A stretch of 64,000 bases of DNA from Aquipseudomonas alcaligenes (GCF_900156545.1 NZ_FTNW01000003.1:372001-436000), one strand, 5' to 3'. Positions 9,932-19,424 are shown, numbered from the stretch's first letter. Numbers and translations: made by a program. Notes: generated from the sequence alone by a model not told the origin.

Positions 9932-10245
9932 AGCGTCAGCCACAGCCCTGCGGCATCCTCGTGGCAGGCGATCTTCTCCAGCGCCTGGCCGGCGCAGGGG
10001 CCGGTCACGCACTCGCCACTTTCTATCAGGAACAGCGCGCCGTGATGGGCGCATTGCAGCAGGCTGCCGCTGGCGTCGAGAAAGTCGTCGGCGCGCCACT
10101 CCAATGTCAGGCCACGATGCGGGCAGCGGTTCAGGTAGGCATAGGCGCGACCGTCGCGGCGTACCGCCAGCACCTTGCGCCCTGCAACGAAAAAGCCCCG
10201 GCTCTGGCCTTCGACCAGCTCATCCGGGGCGCATAGATGAATCAT
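9928..10245 (-). CDS. Small Rieske [2Fe-2S] protein
   Basis: A 105-residue stand-alone Rieske domain. CPHRG and CAHHG supply the two Cys and two His ligands, with 21 residues between the motifs. There is no signal peptide, so it is cytoplasmic. The start ATGATT at 10245 has GGAG six bases upstream. Such proteins resemble dioxygenase ferredoxins or NirD-like subunits, but no oxygenase or reductase partner is nearby. The electron-transfer partner is unknown. Confidence 0.87.
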   Translation of the reverse strand: MIHLCAPDELVEGQSRGFFVAGRKVLAVRRDGRAYAYLNRCPHRGLTLEWRADDFLDASGSLLQCAHHGALFLIESGECVTGPCAGQALEKIACHEDAAGLWLTL

Positions 10246-10327
10246 GAGCATCTCCACGCCGGAGCGGGGATTATCCCGCACTGGCATGGCGCTGGGGTAG
10301 GGCGCGCGTCCTTGCGCGAAGTGGAAC

Positions 10328-12637
10328 TCAGTACTGCCAGGAGGCGGAAACGCGGAAGTTGCGGCCGACCTCGCTGTAGTAGTCGTCCGGCTGCGCCAGG
10401 GTGCCGGTGGGCACGTTCAGCACATTCCAGTACTTCTTGTCGAGGGCGTTGAACAGACCAGCCTGGAATTTCACGCCTTTCAGCTCGGCGGGCTGCCACC
10501 ATCCGGTCATGTCGACCACGCCGTAGCCCGGGGCCTCGAAGTCGCCTGCGTTCTCCACCTTGTCGCGGGCCGCTGCAGCACGCAGCATCAGGTCGGCGCC
10601 GTACTGGTCACGCGTATAGCTCAGGCCGAGCAGACTGGTGATCGGCGCCAACGAACTCAGGCGCTGATTGGTTTCCAGGTCTTCGCCGTTGGCCCAGGCC
10701 ACGGAACCCCAGAGCTTCCAGTGCGGCACGAACTCCCAGTGCGCGGCCACCTCAGCGCCGTAGATCTGCACGCGGGCGCGGTTTTCGGTGCGGGTCACGC
10801 CCATCGGGTAGTCGGCGGCGCTGAGGCCGATGGCGGCCAGTTCGGCGGCGCTCATCGCCACGTCATCGTCAATGAAGTTCTTGTAGTGGTTGTCGAACAG
10901 GCTGAGCGAGCCGCCCAGCTTGTCGTTGCCCAGTTGCGCGCCGATCTCGTAGCCGTTGCTTTCTTCTGGCTTGAGGTCGGTGTTGCCCAGACGCAGGTAG
11001 CTGCCTTCGGCGCCGTAGTTCATGTACAGCTGGGTGGCGTCCGGCGCCTTGAAGCCCTGGGCCCATTGCGCGTAAAGCAGCGCTTCCTCGGCCACCTGCC
11101 AGGTCGCCAGCAGGCTGCCGGACAGCTTATGGTCGGTGCTGGCCTGCAGGGTCTGGTCGTTGGCCGGGTTGATGTTGTTGGCGAAGTCGCCGGTGGCTTT
11201 CGGGTCCTGCTTGTAGTGGTCGTAGCGCAGGCCCGGGGTCAGCTTGACGCGGCCATCGGCGAAGCTGATCTCGTCGGTGGCGTAGAGCGCCCACTGGGTG
11301 CCTTCGGCCTTGGGCATGTCGGCCTGGTTGGTGTGCAGGAAGTCGCAGGCGGCCGGGCCCATGTACATCGGATGGCTCGGCGAAATACTGAAGCCCGGGC
11401 AGTTGTCGTAGCCCTCGGAAACCTGCTCGGTGTTGATCTGGTAGAGCTCGCCGCCCAGGGTCAGCTTGTTCGGCAGCCCGGCGATATCGAGGGTCTTGCC
11501 GAGATTGCCGGAGACGCCGTACAGCTCTTTCTCGATCTGATTGTCGCGGCCGAAGTTGCCGCTCGGGTACTTGTAGGGGTTGCCCGGCAGGCCGAAGCGC
11601 CGGAAAGTCGAGTCCGGAATGCGAGCACGCGAGTCGGATACCGTACGCACGCCGTTCTGGTCGTCATGGCGGCGTAGCTTCTGCCAGTAGACGATGGCGT
11701 TGGCGCTGTCGATCAGGCCCTGGTCGTCCTCGGCCTGGAAGGCGTAGTCGACGGACAGGCGCTGGCGCTTGTTGTTTTCCTCGGTGCTGTTTTCGCCGAT
11801 CAGGTAGGTGCTGCCCTGGCTGGTGCGGCTGTCGATGTCGTTCTGCCGCTCGAACAGCTCGGCGGTGAAGCCGACCTTGTGGCCGCCGTCGAAGCGCTGC
11901 TGCAGCTTGACCAGCAGGCTCTGCTGTTCGGTATCGGCCGGGTTGGCTTCGGTACGGCGGGTACCGTAGCTGTTGGCATCGCCGCCGCTTTCCAGCTCAT
12001 GGCCTTGGCGCTGGCCGGCCTGCAGCAACCACGCGGTGTCCTGATAGCGGCCGGCCAGGGCGCCGTTGAGGCCCCAGCTGTGGTCGGCGCTGTCGTAGTC
12101 GCTCTTGACCAGGCTGCCGAAGTCCTTGCCCTCGGACAGCAGGTCTTCCGGGTTGAGGGTGAACAGCTGCACGGCGCCGCCCAGGGCGCCGGAGCCCACC
12201 AGGCTGGAGTTGGCGCCGCGCACGATATCCACCGCGGACAGGCCGTTGAAGTCGATCGAATCCAGGCCGCCCTGAGCACCGCCGGTCGGGCCTTGGCTGC
12301 GCGCGCCGTCGGTCAGCCACGGCACGCGGATGCCGTCGATAGTGGTCAGCACCCGGTCGCGGTCCAGGCCGCGAATGTTGATGCTTTCGCTGGTGCGGCT
12401 GTAGTTCACGCCTGGCTCTGAGCGCTTGCCGAGGTCGTCGAAGCTGCGGATCTGGCGCTCATCCAGGGTCTTGGCGTCGGTGCGGGTGGAAGTGGGCAGC
12501 TCTTCCTGCACGGCATTGCCGGTGACCAGGGTGGTGTCGAGCGTGGCGCTGCTGTTGGTGGTCTGTGCGAATGCTAGCGACGGGCTGAGCAGCAACAGCG
12601 CCATCCAGGGGCGCAGGGCGAAGGGTGGGGTGGGCAT
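10328..12637 (-). CDS. phuR: TonB-dependent haem/haemoglobin outer-membrane receptor
   Basis: A 769-residue receptor with a signal peptide ending near LLLLSPSLAFA, a plug domain (INIRGLDRDRVLTTIDGIR, then AVDIVRGANSSLVGSGALGG), and a long beta-barrel ending in an aromatic residue (VSASWQY). FKAPDATQLYMNYG and NTDL resemble the FRAP and NPNL boxes of haem receptors. It imports haem across the outer membrane using TonB energy. It is divergent from phuSTUVW, the P. aeruginosa phu arrangement. GGGAG lies seven bases before the start. Confidence 0.92.
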   Translation of the reverse strand: MPTPPFALRPWMALLLLSPSLAFAQTTNSSATLDTTLVTGNAVQEELPTSTRTDAKTLDERQIRSFDDLGKRSEPGVNYSRTSESINIRGLDRDRVLTTIDGIRVPWLTDGARSQGPTGGAQGGLDSIDFNGLSAVDIVRGANSSLVGSGALGGAVQLFTLNPEDLLSEGKDFGSLVKSDYDSADHSWGLNGALAGRYQDTAWLLQAGQRQGHELESGGDANSYGTRRTEANPADTEQQSLLVKLQQRFDGGHKVGFTAELFERQNDIDSRTSQGSTYLIGENSTEENNKRQRLSVDYAFQAEDDQGLIDSANAIVYWQKLRRHDDQNGVRTVSDSRARIPDSTFRRFGLPGNPYKYPSGNFGRDNQIEKELYGVSGNLGKTLDIAGLPNKLTLGGELYQINTEQVSEGYDNCPGFSISPSHPMYMGPAACDFLHTNQADMPKAEGTQWALYATDEISFADGRVKLTPGLRYDHYKQDPKATGDFANNINPANDQTLQASTDHKLSGSLLATWQVAEEALLYAQWAQGFKAPDATQLYMNYGAEGSYLRLGNTDLKPEESNGYEIGAQLGNDKLGGSLSLFDNHYKNFIDDDVAMSAAELAAIGLSAADYPMGVTRTENRARVQIYGAEVAAHWEFVPHWKLWGSVAWANGEDLETNQRLSSLAPITSLLGLSYTRDQYGADLMLRAAAARDKVENAGDFEAPGYGVVDMTGWWQPAELKGVKFQAGLFNALDKKYWNVLNVPTGTLAQPDDYYSEVGRNFRVSASWQY

Positions 12638-12711
12638 GGCATGACTCCCGCAAATGGCTCTTGGTGGCCGGTGGATTTGGCGGGCAGCACGTTACTGGAT
12701 TGGTCTATTCA

Positions 12712-12730
12712 AATGCAAACAATTCTCACA
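12712..12730. promoter_or_regulatory. Candidate Fur box in the phuR-phuS intergenic region
   Basis: AATGCAAACAATTCTCACA resembles Fur operators of the AATGCGAATCATTCTCATT style, with about 14 of 19 positions matching by eye. It lies centrally in the 201-base divergent region, where iron repression of both arms would act. No experimental support is visible here. Confidence 0.5.
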
Positions 12731-12838
12731 AGCATTGGAAAGTGATTAGTGTTGATGTAGTCTGCGCCGACTCGAGCGAGCCGTCGTACCCATGGGGGTA
12801 GGGGGTGTGCTCGCCCAATAGCGCTAAGAGGTAGCACC

Positions 12839-13906
12839 ATGACCATGCCGACCACCGTTTCCAATGCCAGCCATCTGTACCAGGAGTGGCAGCGCCTGCG
12901 TACCGAACAACCCGGCCTGCGTGCCCGCGATGCTGCTGCCCGGCTTGGTGTCAGCGAGGCTGAGCTGACCGCCAGCCGCCTCGGCGTGGATGCCGTGCGC
13001 CTGCGTACCGACTGGGCCGCGCTGCTGCCGGCCCTGGGCGAGCTGGGCTACATCATGGCGCTGACGCGTAACGAGCATTGCGTGCACGAGCGCAAGGGCT
13101 ACTACCGCGAGGTCTCGGTCAGCGCCAACGGCGCCATGGGTCTGGTGGTGTCCGCCGATATCGACCTGCGCCTGTTCATGACTCAATGGGCCAGCGTGTT
13201 CGCCATCGCCGAGCAGACCGAACGGGGCCTGCAGCGCAGCGTTCAGGTGTTCGACCGGCAGGGCACGGCCGTACACAAGGTCTACCTGACCGAGCGAAGC
13301 GAGGAGGCGGCCTGGGCGCCGCTGGTCGAGCGTTTCCGTGCCGAGGTGCAGAGCGCCGAGCTGGACCTGCAGCCGCTGCCCGTGGCCAAGGCTCCGCGTG
13401 CCGATGCCGAAGTGGATGCCGCCGCCCTGCGCGCCGACTGGGCGCAGCTGAAGGACACCCATCATTTCTTCGCCATGCTCAAGCGCCATGACGTGGCGCG
13501 CACCCAGGCCCTGCGCCTGGTCGGTCGCGACTGGGCCGAGCCGCTGGCCACCGCCGAGCTGCCCAAGCTGCTGGAGGAAGCGGGGGCGCGTGAAGTGCCG
13601 ATCATGGTGTTCGTCGGCAACCCGCACTGCATCCAGATCCACTCCGGCACCGTGAGCAACCTGCGCTGGATGGGCGACTGGTTCAATGTGCTCGACCCCG
13701 AATTCAACCTGCACCTGAAGACGCCGGGCGTGGTCGAGCTGTGGCGTGTGCGCAAGCCCAGCAGCGACGGCGTGATCACCAGCTACGAGGCGTTCGATGC
13801 CGATGGCGAGCTGGTGGTGCAGCTCTTCGGCGCGCGCAAGCCGGGCATCCCGGAGCTGGTCGAATGGCGTGACCTGGCCGAAACCGCCGTCGCTCTGGAG
13901 GCCTGA
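12839..13906 (+). CDS. phuS: Cytoplasmic haem-binding/trafficking protein PhuS
   Basis: A 355-residue HemS/ChuX-type protein made of two repeats. The duplicated pattern includes LGELGYIMALTRNEHCVHERKG in the first half and LKDTHHFFAMLKRHD in the second. The adjacent His208 and His209 correspond to the haem ligands described for PhuS (His209/His210 there). It accepts imported haem and hands it to haem oxygenase. AGAGG precedes the start. First gene of the phuSTUVW run; phuT follows after one base. Confidence 0.93.
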   Translation: MTMPTTVSNASHLYQEWQRLRTEQPGLRARDAAARLGVSEAELTASRLGVDAVRLRTDWAALLPALGELGYIMALTRNEHCVHERKGYYREVSVSANGAMGLVVSADIDLRLFMTQWASVFAIAEQTERGLQRSVQVFDRQGTAVHKVYLTERSEEAAWAPLVERFRAEVQSAELDLQPLPVAKAPRADAEVDAAALRADWAQLKDTHHFFAMLKRHDVARTQALRLVGRDWAEPLATAELPKLLEEAGAREVPIMVFVGNPHCIQIHSGTVSNLRWMGDWFNVLDPEFNLHLKTPGVVELWRVRKPSSDGVITSYEAFDADGELVVQLFGARKPGIPELVEWRDLAETAVALEA

Positions 13907-13907
13907 G

Positions 13908-14795
13908 ATGCGCCTCGCCAACTGCGTTCTGCTGTGCAGCAGCCTGCTGTTCAGCCATGCCGCCGCGGCCGCCGAGTTGCCGCAGCGCTGGGTCAGCTCG
14001 GGTGGCTCCCTCAGCGAGTGGGTGGTGCGCCTCGGGGGGGAGAGCAAGCTGGTCGGCGTTGACACCACCAGCCTGCACCCGCAGTCGCTGCGCCAGTTGC
14101 CGAGTGTCGGCTATCAGCGTGCGCTGTCCGCGGAAGGCGTGCTTTCGCTGCGCCCGGATATCCTGATCGGCAGCGAGGAAATGGGCCCGCCGCCGGTGGT
14201 GGCGCAGATCGCGGCGGCCGGGGTGCGGGTGGAGAGCCTGTCGGCCAAGCCTGACCTTGCGACCCTGGAGCGTAATGTTCTGCGACTGGGCGAACTGCTC
14301 GGCGTGCCGGCGCAGGCGCGCGAGCAGATGGCCGTCTACCGCCAACAGCTGCAAGACCAGGCGCAGTGGGTGGCCGAGGCACAGCGCACGCAGGCGCCAC
14401 CGCGGGTGTTGATGCTTCTCGGGCATGCCGGTAGCAACCTCATGGCGGCCGGCCAGGGCAGCCTGGCGGTGTGGCTGATCGAGCAGGCTGGCGGCGAGAG
14501 CCCGGTGGCGCATCAGGGCTACAAGGCGCTCTCCAACGAGGCGCTGCTGGCGCTGGACCCGCAGGTGCTGATCGTCGCCGACCGCAGCCTGCACGGCGAG
14601 GAGGCACGCCAGGCACTGCTCAAGCATAATCCGCTGTTGCAGCAGACCCGTGCGGTGCGCGATGGCCGCCTGCTGGCCCTCGACCCGACCCTGCTGGTTG
14701 GCGGCCTGGGTCCGCGTCTGCCCGAGGGGCTGGCCGAGCTGTCGGCGGCCTTTTATCCTTCCGCGCAAGCACTGACGGCCGAACTCGACCGATGA
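13908..14795 (+). CDS. phuT: Periplasmic haem-binding protein of the ABC importer
   Basis: A 295-residue class III solute-binding protein with a signal peptide cleaved after about residue 22 ([11 protein letters not shown]). The mature domain has the BtuF/HmuT fold pattern: [22 protein letters not shown], then [16 protein letters not shown], and a second lobe from [16 protein letters not shown]. The tyrosine in VGYQRAL is a plausible haem ligand. It delivers haem to PhuUV. ATGA overlap with phuU. Confidence 0.92.
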   Translation: MRLANCVLLCSSLLFSHAAAAAELPQRWVSSGGSLSEWVVRLGGESKLVGVDTTSLHPQSLRQLPSVGYQRALSAEGVLSLRPDILIGSEEMGPPPVVAQIAAAGVRVESLSAKPDLATLERNVLRLGELLGVPAQAREQMAVYRQQLQDQAQWVAEAQRTQAPPRVLMLLGHAGSNLMAAGQGSLAVWLIEQAGGESPVAHQGYKALSNEALLALDPQVLIVADRSLHGEEARQALLKHNPLLQQTRAVRDGRLLALDPTLLVGGLGPRLPEGLAELSAAFYPSAQALTAELDR

Positions 14796-15829
14796 ACCCT
14801 GTTTTCCGACCCCGCCCCTTACTGCTGGCGCTGGGCGCGCTGCTCCTACTCGCGTTCTGGCTGTCGCTGGCTCTGGGGCCGGTGAGCCTGCCGCTGGGCG
14901 ATACCCTGCTGGCCGCGCTGCGCCTGCTCGGCGTGCCGGTCGGCAGCGCCGAGCTGCAGCAGGCCGAGCTGATCCTTGGTCAGATCCGCCTGCCGCGCAG
15001 CCTGCTCGGCCTCTGCGTGGGCGCAGTGCTGGCGCTGTCCGGCGTGGCCATGCAGGGCCTGTTCCGCAACCCGCTGGCCGACCCCGGCCTGGTCGGCGTG
15101 GCCGGCGGTGCGGCGCTGGGGGCGGCCATCGCCATCGTCGGCGGCAGCCTGATTGGCGGCCTGCCAGCAGCCTGGTCGCCCTACCTGCTGTCGATCTGTG
15201 CCTTCGCAGGCGGCCTGCTGGTCACGGCGATCGTCTACCGATTTGGTCGCCGCGACGGGCAGACCCATGTCGCCACCATGCTGCTGGCCGGCGTGGCGAT
15301 GACCGCCATGTCCGGTGCCGGCGTCGGCCTGTTCACCTACCTGGCCGACGATGCCACCCTGCGCAGCCTGACGTTCTGGAACCTCGGCAGCCTCAACGGT
15401 GCCAGCTACCCAAGGCTATGGCCGTTGCTGCTGGTGACCCTCGGCGTGGCGCTGTGGTTGCCACGCCGCGCCGACGCGCTCAATGCCCTGCTGCTGGGGG
15501 AATCGGAGGCACGCCATCTGGGCTTCAACGTCGAACGGATCAAGCTGGAGCTGGTGCTGTGCACCGCCCTGGGCGTCGGTGCCGCCGTGGCGGCCGCCGG
15601 CCTGATCGGTTTCATCGGCCTGGTGGTGCCGCACCTGATGCGCCTGCTGGTCGGGCCGGATCATCGGGTGCTGCTGCCGGCCTCCCTGCTGGCCGGGGCC
15701 AGCCTGCTGCTGCTGGCCGACCTCGCCGCGCGCCTGGTGCTGGCGCCGGCCGAGCTGCCGATCGGCATCATCACGGCGCTGCTCGGCGGCCCCTTCTTCC
15801 TTTATCTGCTGGTGCGGGGGCGAGCCTGA
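14792..15829 (+). CDS. phuU: Haem ABC transporter permease (FecCD/BtuC family)
   Basis: A 345-residue inner-membrane permease with about ten hydrophobic segments. FecCD hallmarks are [22 protein letters not shown] and the late coupling-helix region [22 protein letters not shown]. It pairs with PhuV and PhuT to move haem into the cytoplasm. The start overlaps phuT by four bases and the stop overlaps phuV by one. Confidence 0.94.
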   Translation: MNPVFRPRPLLLALGALLLLAFWLSLALGPVSLPLGDTLLAALRLLGVPVGSAELQQAELILGQIRLPRSLLGLCVGAVLALSGVAMQGLFRNPLADPGLVGVAGGAALGAAIAIVGGSLIGGLPAAWSPYLLSICAFAGGLLVTAIVYRFGRRDGQTHVATMLLAGVAMTAMSGAGVGLFTYLADDATLRSLTFWNLGSLNGASYPRLWPLLLVTLGVALWLPRRADALNALLLGESEARHLGFNVERIKLELVLCTALGVGAAVAAAGLIGFIGLVVPHLMRLLVGPDHRVLLPASLLAGASLLLLADLAARLVLAPAELPIGIITALLGGPFFLYLLVRGRA

Positions 15830-16596
15830 TGCTGCGTGCCGATAATCTCAGCGTCCGGCGCGGGCCCTGCACCGTGCTGGCCGATATCGACCTGCACCTG
15901 CAGCCGGGCCAGGTGCTCGGCGTGCTCGGCCCCAACGGTGCAGGCAAGAGCACGCTGCTCGGTGCCCTGAGTGGCGAGCTGGAGGCCGCCGCCGGCAGCG
16001 TGACCCTGGACGGGCGCGCGCTGGATGCCTGGTCCGGCCAGGAGCGTGCGCGGCGCCTGGCCGTGTTGCCGCAGAGTTCGACCCTGAATTTCGCCTTTCC
16101 GGTACTCGACGTGGTCGGCATGGGGCGCCTGCCGCATGCCAGCGGCCGCGTACGCGATGGCGAAATCGTCGAGGCGGCGCTGCGTGCCGCAGACGCCGAG
16201 CATCTGCGCGGGCGTAGCTACCTGGCGCTGTCTGGCGGCGAGCGCCAGCGTGTGCACCTGGCACGGGTGCTGGCGCAACTATGGCCGGGTGGGGAAGGGC
16301 AGGTGTTGCTGCTTGACGAGCCGACTTCGGCCCTCGACCCGCTGCACCAGCACACCACCCTGCAGGCCGTGCGCGATTTCGCCAGCCAGGGCGCGGCAGT
16401 GCTGGTCATCCTGCACGACCTCAACCTGGCGGCGCGCTACTGTGACCGTATCCTCCTGCTGCAGCGCGGGCGGCCACACGGATACGGCACGCCGGACGAG
16501 GTGCTGCAGGCCGAGCCGCTGCGCCAGGTGTTCGGCCTCGACGTGCTGATCCAGCGCCACCCGGAGCGTGGGCACCCGTTGATCATTGCGCGTTGA
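15829..16596 (+). CDS. phuV: Haem ABC transporter ATP-binding protein
   Basis: A 255-residue ATPase with Walker [11 protein letters not shown]-loop LPQSS, signature LSGGERQRV, Walker [13 protein letters not shown] and switch histidine ILHDLNLA. It energises PhuU. It starts in a one-base overlap with phuU. The REP doublet and phuW follow. Confidence 0.95.
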   Translation: MLRADNLSVRRGPCTVLADIDLHLQPGQVLGVLGPNGAGKSTLLGALSGELEAAAGSVTLDGRALDAWSGQERARRLAVLPQSSTLNFAFPVLDVVGMGRLPHASGRVRDGEIVEAALRAADAEHLRGRSYLALSGGERQRVHLARVLAQLWPGGEGQVLLLDEPTSALDPLHQHTTLQAVRDFASQGAAVLVILHDLNLAARYCDRILLLQRGRPHGYGTPDEVLQAEPLRQVFGLDVLIQRHPERGHPLIIAR

Positions 16597-16597
16597 G

Positions 16598-16648
16598 GTA
16601 GCCCGGATGCAATCCGGGATGGGCTACCCCGGATTGCATCCGGGCTAC
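16598..16648. repeat. REP-type inverted doublet (REPIN) between phuV and phuW
   Basis: Two perfect 21-base inverted copies lie at 16598-16618 and 16628-16648 around a 9-base spacer. Each outer end carries the GTAG foot (GTAGCCCGG...) typical of REP elements mobilised by RAYT transposases. The transcript would fold into a long hairpin inside the phu operon, two bases after the phuV stop. I found no second copy in the window. Confidence 0.75.
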
Positions 16649-16684
16649 GGCTGATATCAGTAACCGAACCAACGAGGACTCACC

Positions 16685-17572
16685 ATGCGCATCCTGCTGC
16701 TCTGCCTCATTCCCCTGCTGGCCGCCTGCCATTCGCGTGGTGTGCTGCCGCCGCCGTCGCCCATCGCGCCCGAGGGGCGAGACCATGCCCAGCTGGGGCA
16801 GATCGTCGAGCTGGCCAGCGGCCAGGTCATCACCCCGCAGCAACTGGTCGAGCGCCTGGCCAAGGCACCGCGGGTGCTGGTCGGCGAACAGCACGACAAC
16901 CCCGATCATCACGCCCTGCAACTATGGCTATCGCGCGAACTGGCGGCGCAGCGCCCGCAAGGCAGCTTGCTGCTGGAGATGCTCAACCCCGACCAGCAGA
17001 CCAGGGTCGAGCAGGTACAGGCCGACGTGCGCGCCGGCCGTGCGCCGCGGGATACCCTCGCCGCGCTGGCCTGGCAGCCAGGCTGGGACTGGGGGCTCTA
17101 CGGCGCGCTGGTGCAGTACCAGTTGCGCCAGCCTTACCCCTTGCTCGCGGCCAACCTGGACCGTGCCGAGATCATGCAGATCTATCGGGCGCGCCCGACT
17201 TTGCAGGGTGCGGCCTCCACCGCGCCGGCCGTGCAGGAAAGGTTGCAGGCAGACATTCGCGAGTCGCATTGCGGCCTGCTGCCGAACAGCCAGATCCCGG
17301 CCATGCTTGCCGTGCAGCAGCAGCGCGACCGACGCATGGCCGAGCGCCTGCTCGCCGCACCGCAACCGGCCATGTTGCTGGCCGGTGCCTTCCACGTGCG
17401 CAAGGACCTCGGTGTACCGCTGCATCTGGCCGATCTCGGCGCAAGCGAAGGCAATCTGGTGCTGATCCTCGCCGAAGTCGGCAAGCAGCCGGCTGCCGAC
17501 AGCGCCGATTACGTCTGGTACACCGCCGCCAATGCGCCGGAGGATCACTGCGCCAAGCTGCTCAAGAAGTAG
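16685..17572 (+). CDS. phuW: ChaN-family haem-binding lipoprotein PhuW
   Basis: A 295-residue predicted lipoprotein with lipobox LLAAC (Cys15). The body is a ChaN / Cofac_haem_bdg domain: RVLVGEQHDNPDHHALQLWL near residue 60 has the conserved Glu-His pairs, and MLLAGAFHVRKDLGVPLHL near the end carries the second conserved histidine. Campylobacter ChaN binds paired haems, so a haem-holding role fits this last gene of the phu operon. Its precise function is unproven. The REP doublet separates it from phuV and could lower its expression. Confidence 0.87.
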   Translation: MRILLLCLIPLLAACHSRGVLPPPSPIAPEGRDHAQLGQIVELASGQVITPQQLVERLAKAPRVLVGEQHDNPDHHALQLWLSRELAAQRPQGSLLLEMLNPDQQTRVEQVQADVRAGRAPRDTLAALAWQPGWDWGLYGALVQYQLRQPYPLLAANLDRAEIMQIYRARPTLQGAASTAPAVQERLQADIRESHCGLLPNSQIPAMLAVQQQRDRRMAERLLAAPQPAMLLAGAFHVRKDLGVPLHLADLGASEGNLVLILAEVGKQPAADSADYVWYTAANAPEDHCAKLLKK

Positions 17573-17588
17573 GGCCAGGGCTACCACA

Positions 17589-17622
17589 CAACAAAAAGCC
17601 CCGCATTGCGGGGCTTTTTGTT
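17589..17622 (+). terminator. Terminator of the phu operon
   Basis: AAAAAGCCCCGC / GCGGGGCTTTTT form a 12-bp stem with a 3-base loop and a T-run, just after the phuW stop. The symmetric A- and T-runs would allow it to work in both directions. Confidence 0.88.
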
Positions 17623-17666
17623 GGCGGAGCTAAGTCTCGACTCTGCGAGCTAGAGCCAGCCTAGGC

Positions 17667-17726
17667 AGCAGCGCTCGCGGGCGCGGAGTTTACGCGCGGT
17701 AAATGAGCAAGCCCGCGAGTGCTGCT
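17667..17726. repeat. Imperfect 16-base inverted repeat downstream of the SDR gene
   Basis: AGCAGCGCTCGCGGGC (17667-17682) pairs with GCCCGCGAGTGCTGCT (17711-17726) with one mismatch and a 28-base loop. No T-run follows on either strand. It sits between two convergent genes, phuW and the SDR, and might be a degenerate REP-like remnant or a weak transcription barrier. Confidence 0.45.
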
Positions 17727-17764
17727 AATAACGGCTGGCCGACGCGCAGCAAGTCGAAACGGTG

Positions 17765-18523
17765 TTACAGGCGCAGGCCGCCGTCGAGTTCCAGGATCCG
17801 CCCGGTGTAGTAGTCGTTCTCCATGATGTAGGCCACCGAGTGAGCGATCTCGGCCGGCTTGCCCATGCGACGCAGCGGGATGCCGGAGGTCATCTTCTCC
17901 AAGGCTTCCGGCTTCATGCTGCCGGTCATCTCGGTCTCGATGAAGCCCGGGGCCACGCCGGCCACGCGGATGCCGTAACGTGCCAGTTCCTTGGCCCACA
18001 CCACGGTGTCGGCAGCAACGCCGGCCTTGGCCGCGGAGTAGTTGGCCTGGCCCATGTTGCCGGCGCGGGAGATGGAGGAGATGTTGACGATGGCGCCAGT
18101 GTTCTTCAGTTCGATCATCTTGGCGGCCACTTCGCGGGTGCAGAGGAACACGCCGGTCAGGTTGACGTCGATCACCGACTGCCACTGGGCCAGGCTCATT
18201 TTGGTCATTTCGCCATCCTTGATCTTGATGGTCAGACCATCACGCAGGATGCCGGCGTTGTTGACCAGGCCATTGATGGCGCCGAAGTCTTCGGCCACCT
18301 GGGCGACCATGTGGGTCACCTGCTCTTCGTTGGCCACGTTGCACAGGTAGGCGCGGGCGTCGCCACCAGCGGCCTTGCAGGCGGCCACGGCGTCGTCGAG
18401 TTTCTCCTGGTTGAGGTCGACCAGGGCCAGCTTGGCGCCCTTGGCGGCGAGGTACTCGCCCATGGCTCGGCCCAGGCCCTGACAGCCGCCGGTGATGATG
18501 ATGACTTTGTCTTTGAGTTCCAT
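17765..18523 (-). CDS. Short-chain dehydrogenase/reductase, FabG-like
   Basis: A 252-residue classical SDR. The NAD(P)-binding glycine motif is TGGCQGLG near residue 13, followed by NNAG, catalytic Ser in [10 protein letters not shown], and YSAAK with Tyr and Lys. The end GRILELDGG is typical of beta-ketoacyl reductases. The start MELKDKV at 18523 has GAGGGG upstream. Likely a 3-oxoacyl-ACP or 3-hydroxyacyl-CoA type enzyme; the substrate is not determined. It is divergent from the HugZ-like gene across a region containing an inverted repeat. Confidence 0.9.
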   Translation of the reverse strand: MELKDKVIIITGGCQGLGRAMGEYLAAKGAKLALVDLNQEKLDDAVAACKAAGGDARAYLCNVANEEQVTHMVAQVAEDFGAINGLVNNAGILRDGLTIKIKDGEMTKMSLAQWQSVIDVNLTGVFLCTREVAAKMIELKNTGAIVNISSISRAGNMGQANYSAAKAGVAADTVVWAKELARYGIRVAGVAPGFIETEMTGSMKPEALEKMTSGIPLRRMGKPAEIAHSVAYIMENDYYTGRILELDGGLRL

Positions 18524-18576
18524 AACACTACCCCTCAAATGGTCTAGCAGGTGGCCTCGCCGGCGTTTCGGTGATT

Positions 18577-18592
18577 ACGAACGCCTGTTCGT
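18577..18592. promoter_or_regulatory. Palindromic operator candidate between SDR and HugZ-like genes
   Basis: ACGAAC-GCCT-GTTCGT is a perfect 6+4+6 inverted repeat in the 105-base divergent region. The shape resembles TetR-family operators; the PsrA fatty-acid regulator site GAAAC-N4-GTTTC is similar but not identical. The regulator is unknown. Confidence 0.4.
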
Positions 18593-18628
18593 CTCGTTTT
18601 CGACGAATTCTTTGCGAGGAGTCATAAA

Positions 18629-19360
18629 TTGAGCGAAAACGCCGTAAAGCATGCCCGAGAATTGCTGCTCAAGGAATACCGCGGGGTGCTTTCCACCCAC
18701 TCCAAGAGCATGCCGGGCTTCCCTTTCGGATCAGTGGTGCCCTATTGCCTGGATGCGCAGGGGCGGCCGCTGATCCTGATCAGCCGTATTGCCCAGCACA
18801 CCCACAATCTGCAGCGCGATGGCAAGTGTTCGCTGCTGGTCGGTGAGCGCGGCGCCGAGGATGTGCAGGCCGCCGGGCGCCTGACCCTGCTGGCCGAGGC
18901 GCGCCAGCTGGTCGAACCCTCCGCCATCGAGGCGGCTGCTGAGCGCTACTACCGCTATTTTCCCGACTCGCGCGACTACCACAGCGCCCATGACTTCGAT
19001 TTCTGGGTACTGCAGCCGGTGCGCTGGCGCTTCATCGGCGGTTTCGGCGCGATCCACTGGCTGCAGGACGTCGAGTTGGCCAATCCGCACGCTGGCGACG
19101 CCGAGCTCGGCATGCTCGAGCACATGAACGCCGATCACGCCGCCGCCATCGCCCATTACGTGCAGCTGGCCGGGCTGCCCACGCATAGCCCGGCCCAACT
19201 GGTCGGCATCGACAGCGAAGGTTTCCACCTGCGCATCGGCAAGGGTCTGCACTGGCTGGCGTTTCCAACATCCTGTAACAACCCTGGCGCGGTGCGCCAG
19301 GCCTTGGTATTGCTGGCTCGGGCCGAGGTCTGGCCGACCGCCGGGCAGGTGTCAGCTTGA
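18629..19360 (+). CDS. HugZ-like / pyridoxamine 5'-phosphate oxidase-fold protein
   Basis: A 243-residue protein with a split beta-barrel FMN/haem-type domain (YRGVLSTHSKSMPGFPFGSVVPY, then LISRIAQHTHNLQRDGKCSLLVGE). A C-terminal DUF2470 domain follows (ELGMLEHMNADHAAAIAHYVQLAG). HugZ relatives degrade haem, while others bind flavin; the sequence does not decide between them. The start is TTG at 18629 with GAGGAG seven bases upstream. Being divergent from an SDR argues for a redox or flavin role as much as for haem. Confidence 0.82.
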   Translation: MSENAVKHARELLLKEYRGVLSTHSKSMPGFPFGSVVPYCLDAQGRPLILISRIAQHTHNLQRDGKCSLLVGERGAEDVQAAGRLTLLAEARQLVEPSAIEAAAERYYRYFPDSRDYHSAHDFDFWVLQPVRWRFIGGFGAIHWLQDVELANPHAGDAELGMLEHMNADHAAAIAHYVQLAGLPTHSPAQLVGIDSEGFHLRIGKGLHWLAFPTSCNNPGAVRQALVLLARAEVWPTAGQVSA

Positions 19361-19424
19361 ATTAAGCCGCCGGCCCCATACTTCATTCCCATCGGAAGCC
19401 GTTCTTCCGCCAAGGACCCTCGCG

